A DNA stretch of 64,000 bases from Batillaria attramentaria (lineage: Eukaryota > Mollusca > Gastropoda > Batillariidae), in NCBI GenBank assembly GCA_018292915.2, contig JACVVK020000440.1:1-64000 (forward strand), in the 5' to 3' direction. Below are positions 62,346-64,000 of this stretch, one piece after another. Within the stretch, counting starts at the first letter, position 1, and every line of letters starts with the position of its first letter. Position numbers and translations under genes: made by a program. The notes beneath the pieces are model-generated. The model searched no databases. It had not been told where the DNA came from and was given only the letters and a program-made list of their open reading frames with translations.

Positions 62346-63446
62346 GACGACGGAGGGCTATTACATAGACTCCCATTGTTACACAAGGGAGCCAAAAATG
62401 AAGATCCAGGCCATTCTGCCACAACATCAAACCACAACACCATAATATGTATAAACAAAACCCAGTGATGTACTCTCTCAAAACAAACAAAGCAGCCATG
62501 TAACTTGTGACAACAGATAACCTTGTGAGGGACCCACCCTTGTTGTCCACTGTCACACAAAAACAAGACAGGATGTTAACAAAGATCCAACCTCCATTCC
62601 ACAGTTTTCCATATGGCTAGCAGCATACCTACATCCCATATCGATAACAAATTCGTACGGGGTGAAACTGATGATAGAAAACAAAATGATGAACAAAACA
62701 AACCAAAGCAAGAGAAAAAAACAAAAACAAACAAACAACAGACCAGAACAAACAAAATCCAAAGCAAGAACAAAAGAAACACAAACACACACATAACCGC
62801 CACCCACTCCAACCCTTCCTCCCATCCATCCCCTCAAAAAGGAAAAAAAGAAAAAGAAGGAAAAAGCAGAAAACAAAATACAGAGAGGGACTAACTGTGC
62901 TCATCTAATTAGTGTATTACTAGATATCATAGTGGGAAAAGAAATAAGAACTGCAAATCCTCACAATCTGACAGTTTTAGACATTTTTAAACCGCAGAAC
63001 TAACTGTGGAATGTAAACTAGGAAAAGTCCACCAAGTTACTGGTGTAAGGAAAATTTAGTGCACTAAGTCCGACTAAACAGTAGAAGAGAAAACAATTCA
63101 CAAAGCAAGATGGTCTCTGAGGCTTGACTCAGAAAATGACAGACGAACAAGTTGGACTAACACTCAAACTTAAATTACCAACGCTGGTGTATTTGGAAAC
63201 TAGGAAAAGCAAAAAACCACATCTGAACTGACACTTATGCCAATAAACAGAGGTGCCCAACACTGAATCTACTAAGCCAAATGAACACTACAGCAGCGCT
63301 GTGGGTGAAAAATGGACAGAGAAATCTCATCCACCATGACGAAAGCCCAAGAAAGCCCAATATGAAACAGGAAGAAGGCATGCAAACACAGCACAGGACA
63401 GGGCAGGAGGGGGAATAAGTGGGTGGTGGGGGCGGTGGCATTTACC
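59771..63446 (-). CDS. DNAJB6: DNAJB6-like Hsp40 co-chaperone, C-terminal exons (partial)
   Basis: Class B J-protein that stimulates Hsp70 and, in vertebrates, suppresses aggregation of polyglutamine and amyloid proteins. Two exons are secure: 60732-60842 and 59771-59897. Joined, they give FAQFSSTSFGGPTGGGNFRS, then STSTKYVNGKKVVTKK, then VVENGVETVMVEEDGVLKSR. This matches the S/T-rich segment and the VNGRKITTKRIVENG...VEEDG C-terminal domain of DNAJB6. A third exon ending at 63446 has the right phase (ends in two bases, the next exon supplies the third) and encodes an S/F-rich stretch. The J domain is outside the window, to the right. DNAJB2, DNAJB7 and DNAJB8 share this C-terminus, so the exact orthologue is an inference. 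Confidence 0.85.
59898..60731 (-). other. DNAJB6-like last intron
   Basis: An 834-bp GT-AG intron with A- and T-runs (about 60271, 60446). No other feature. Confidence 0.7.
60732..60842 (-). CDS. DNAJB6: DNAJB6-like penultimate coding exon
   Basis: A 111-bp exon encoding the FAQFSSTSFGG S/T-rich segment and STSTKYVNGKKVVTK. Acceptor tttgttgcag, donor GTAAGT. The exon starts with the last base of a codon. Confidence 0.92.
61567..62395 (+). repeat. Tandem array of about 130-150-bp units with TCAAGGTCA motifs
   Basis: About five diverged units share 'atgccaagtttggcgtctct', 'ctgagaaaa', and tgaccttgaccttgggtcaa followed by ggtcattc. Exact TCAAGGTCA occurs at 61609, 61744, 61873 and 62167. The complementary TGACCTTGA occurs at 61857 and 62151. 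The last unit ends in (CA)n (62285-62341) and agacagacgacggagggcta. The same family occurs in reverse at 16085-16412. Confidence 0.8.
62285..62341 (+). repeat. (CA)n microsatellite at the end of the array
   Basis: About 57 bp of pure CA embedded in the last unit of the dispersed repeat. Confidence 0.95.
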
Positions 63447-63658
63447 CAGAAGATGGAGGAAAAGAAGAGAAGAAGAAACTGTCCAGAAAAGGGTTGAAGG
63501 TGGAGTGGCTGGCCGCCACCTGTGAGTGTAGCCTGCTGGCCGACATCAGCGGATGACTGTGGTTGAACTGGCGGTGCTGGTAGGACGTGCTGGGGGCGGA
63601 GTCAGCGCCGCGGCGGCGTCGGTGTGGGGATGTGTGCTGATGGTGACTTCTCCACGAG
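63446..63658 (-). CDS. DNAJB6: Candidate upstream exon of the DNAJB6-like gene
   Basis: The minus-strand frame ends STFNPFLDSFFFSSFPPSSG at a good donor (GG|GTAAAT, 63445-63440), with exactly the phase needed by exon 60732-60842. The S/F/G composition fits the low-complexity region of DNAJB6-type proteins. An upstream part (TSPHRRRRGADSAPSTSYQH) is not recognisable. The proposed acceptor (ttgcag, exon from 63658) has a poor polypyrimidine tract, so the start is uncertain. Confidence 0.45.
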
Positions 63659-64000
63659 CTGCAAGTAGCCTCCAGGGTAAACCCACTGGGCCGAACCAAG
63701 CCTACAGCCCTGACCATCCCTCGTGCCGCGCCTCAAGGACTATCGGGCTCGCACTAAGTGTTAGTTCTACTGGCACATGCATTACGGGCAGGATGGGGGG
63801 CTGGCCACACGCATCAGCGACCAAACCCCCTCCCTACACAGAGTGCCGCATTGTGTGTATTTGTGATGGCGAAAGCCCTAAACAGGCACTGAGGCTGTGT
63901 GAACCTGCACTTTAAGAGTGTAGACAGTAACAAGCATGATTAACTGGAAGAAGAGAGACAAATGGAACTGCCACCAAGTGTATGTCTTTGGAGCCACCAC

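Larger units (their letters stand above)
60843..63445 (-). other. DNAJB6-like intron carrying a repeat array
   Basis: A 2.6-kb intron. It contains the dispersed mollusc-type array at 61567-62395 and a purine/AAC-rich tract at about 62690-62880. No other gene. Confidence 0.65.

Overview
The window is animal nuclear DNA: split genes with GT-AG introns, dense (CA)n microsatellites, minisatellites, LTR, non-LTR and TIR transposons, and a tRNA-derived SINE. The repeat families, and protein matches closest to non-arthropod invertebrate versions, suggest a lophotrochozoan, most likely a gastropod mollusc. That taxonomic call is inference.

Layout. Positions 1 to about 24,200 hold no host gene that I can support. 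This part carries a miniature Ginger1-like transposon (1153-1474), a very young Ty3/Gypsy LTR element (2827-10323), a second deleted Ginger1-like element with a transposase fragment (11419-12515), a 31-bp satellite array, a degenerate repeat field, a decayed CR1/L2-like LINE 3' end, and large CA-rich tracts. From 24583 to 51100 (+) lies a complete RECK gene. I resolve 24 coding exons whose phases all agree, giving 2,904 coding bases and 967 residues, close to the vertebrate length of about 970. Its introns hold most of the other repeats, including a PIF/Harbinger element, a hAT-like MITE, SINEs, a G-rich minisatellite and a 37-bp minisatellite. A long 3' UTR probably runs to a poly(A) signal at 56524. 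On the minus strand, converging tail to tail with RECK, lie the last exons of a DNAJB6-like Hsp40 co-chaperone (59771-63446). Its J domain lies beyond the right edge.

Most notable: the LTR element has near-identical LTRs (one difference seen in 1,574 bp) and an intact 5-bp target duplication, yet its reverse transcriptase is deleted. It also keeps integrase upstream of RNase H and has a SCAN-like Gag capsid segment, the signature of the Gmr1-like branch of Ty3/Gypsy. It looks like a recently trans-mobilised, non-autonomous Gmr1-like element. RECK also has a strong-context upstream ORF whose stop overlaps the RECK start codon (ATGA), and a C-terminus that looks more like a membrane span with a short tail than a classical GPI signal.
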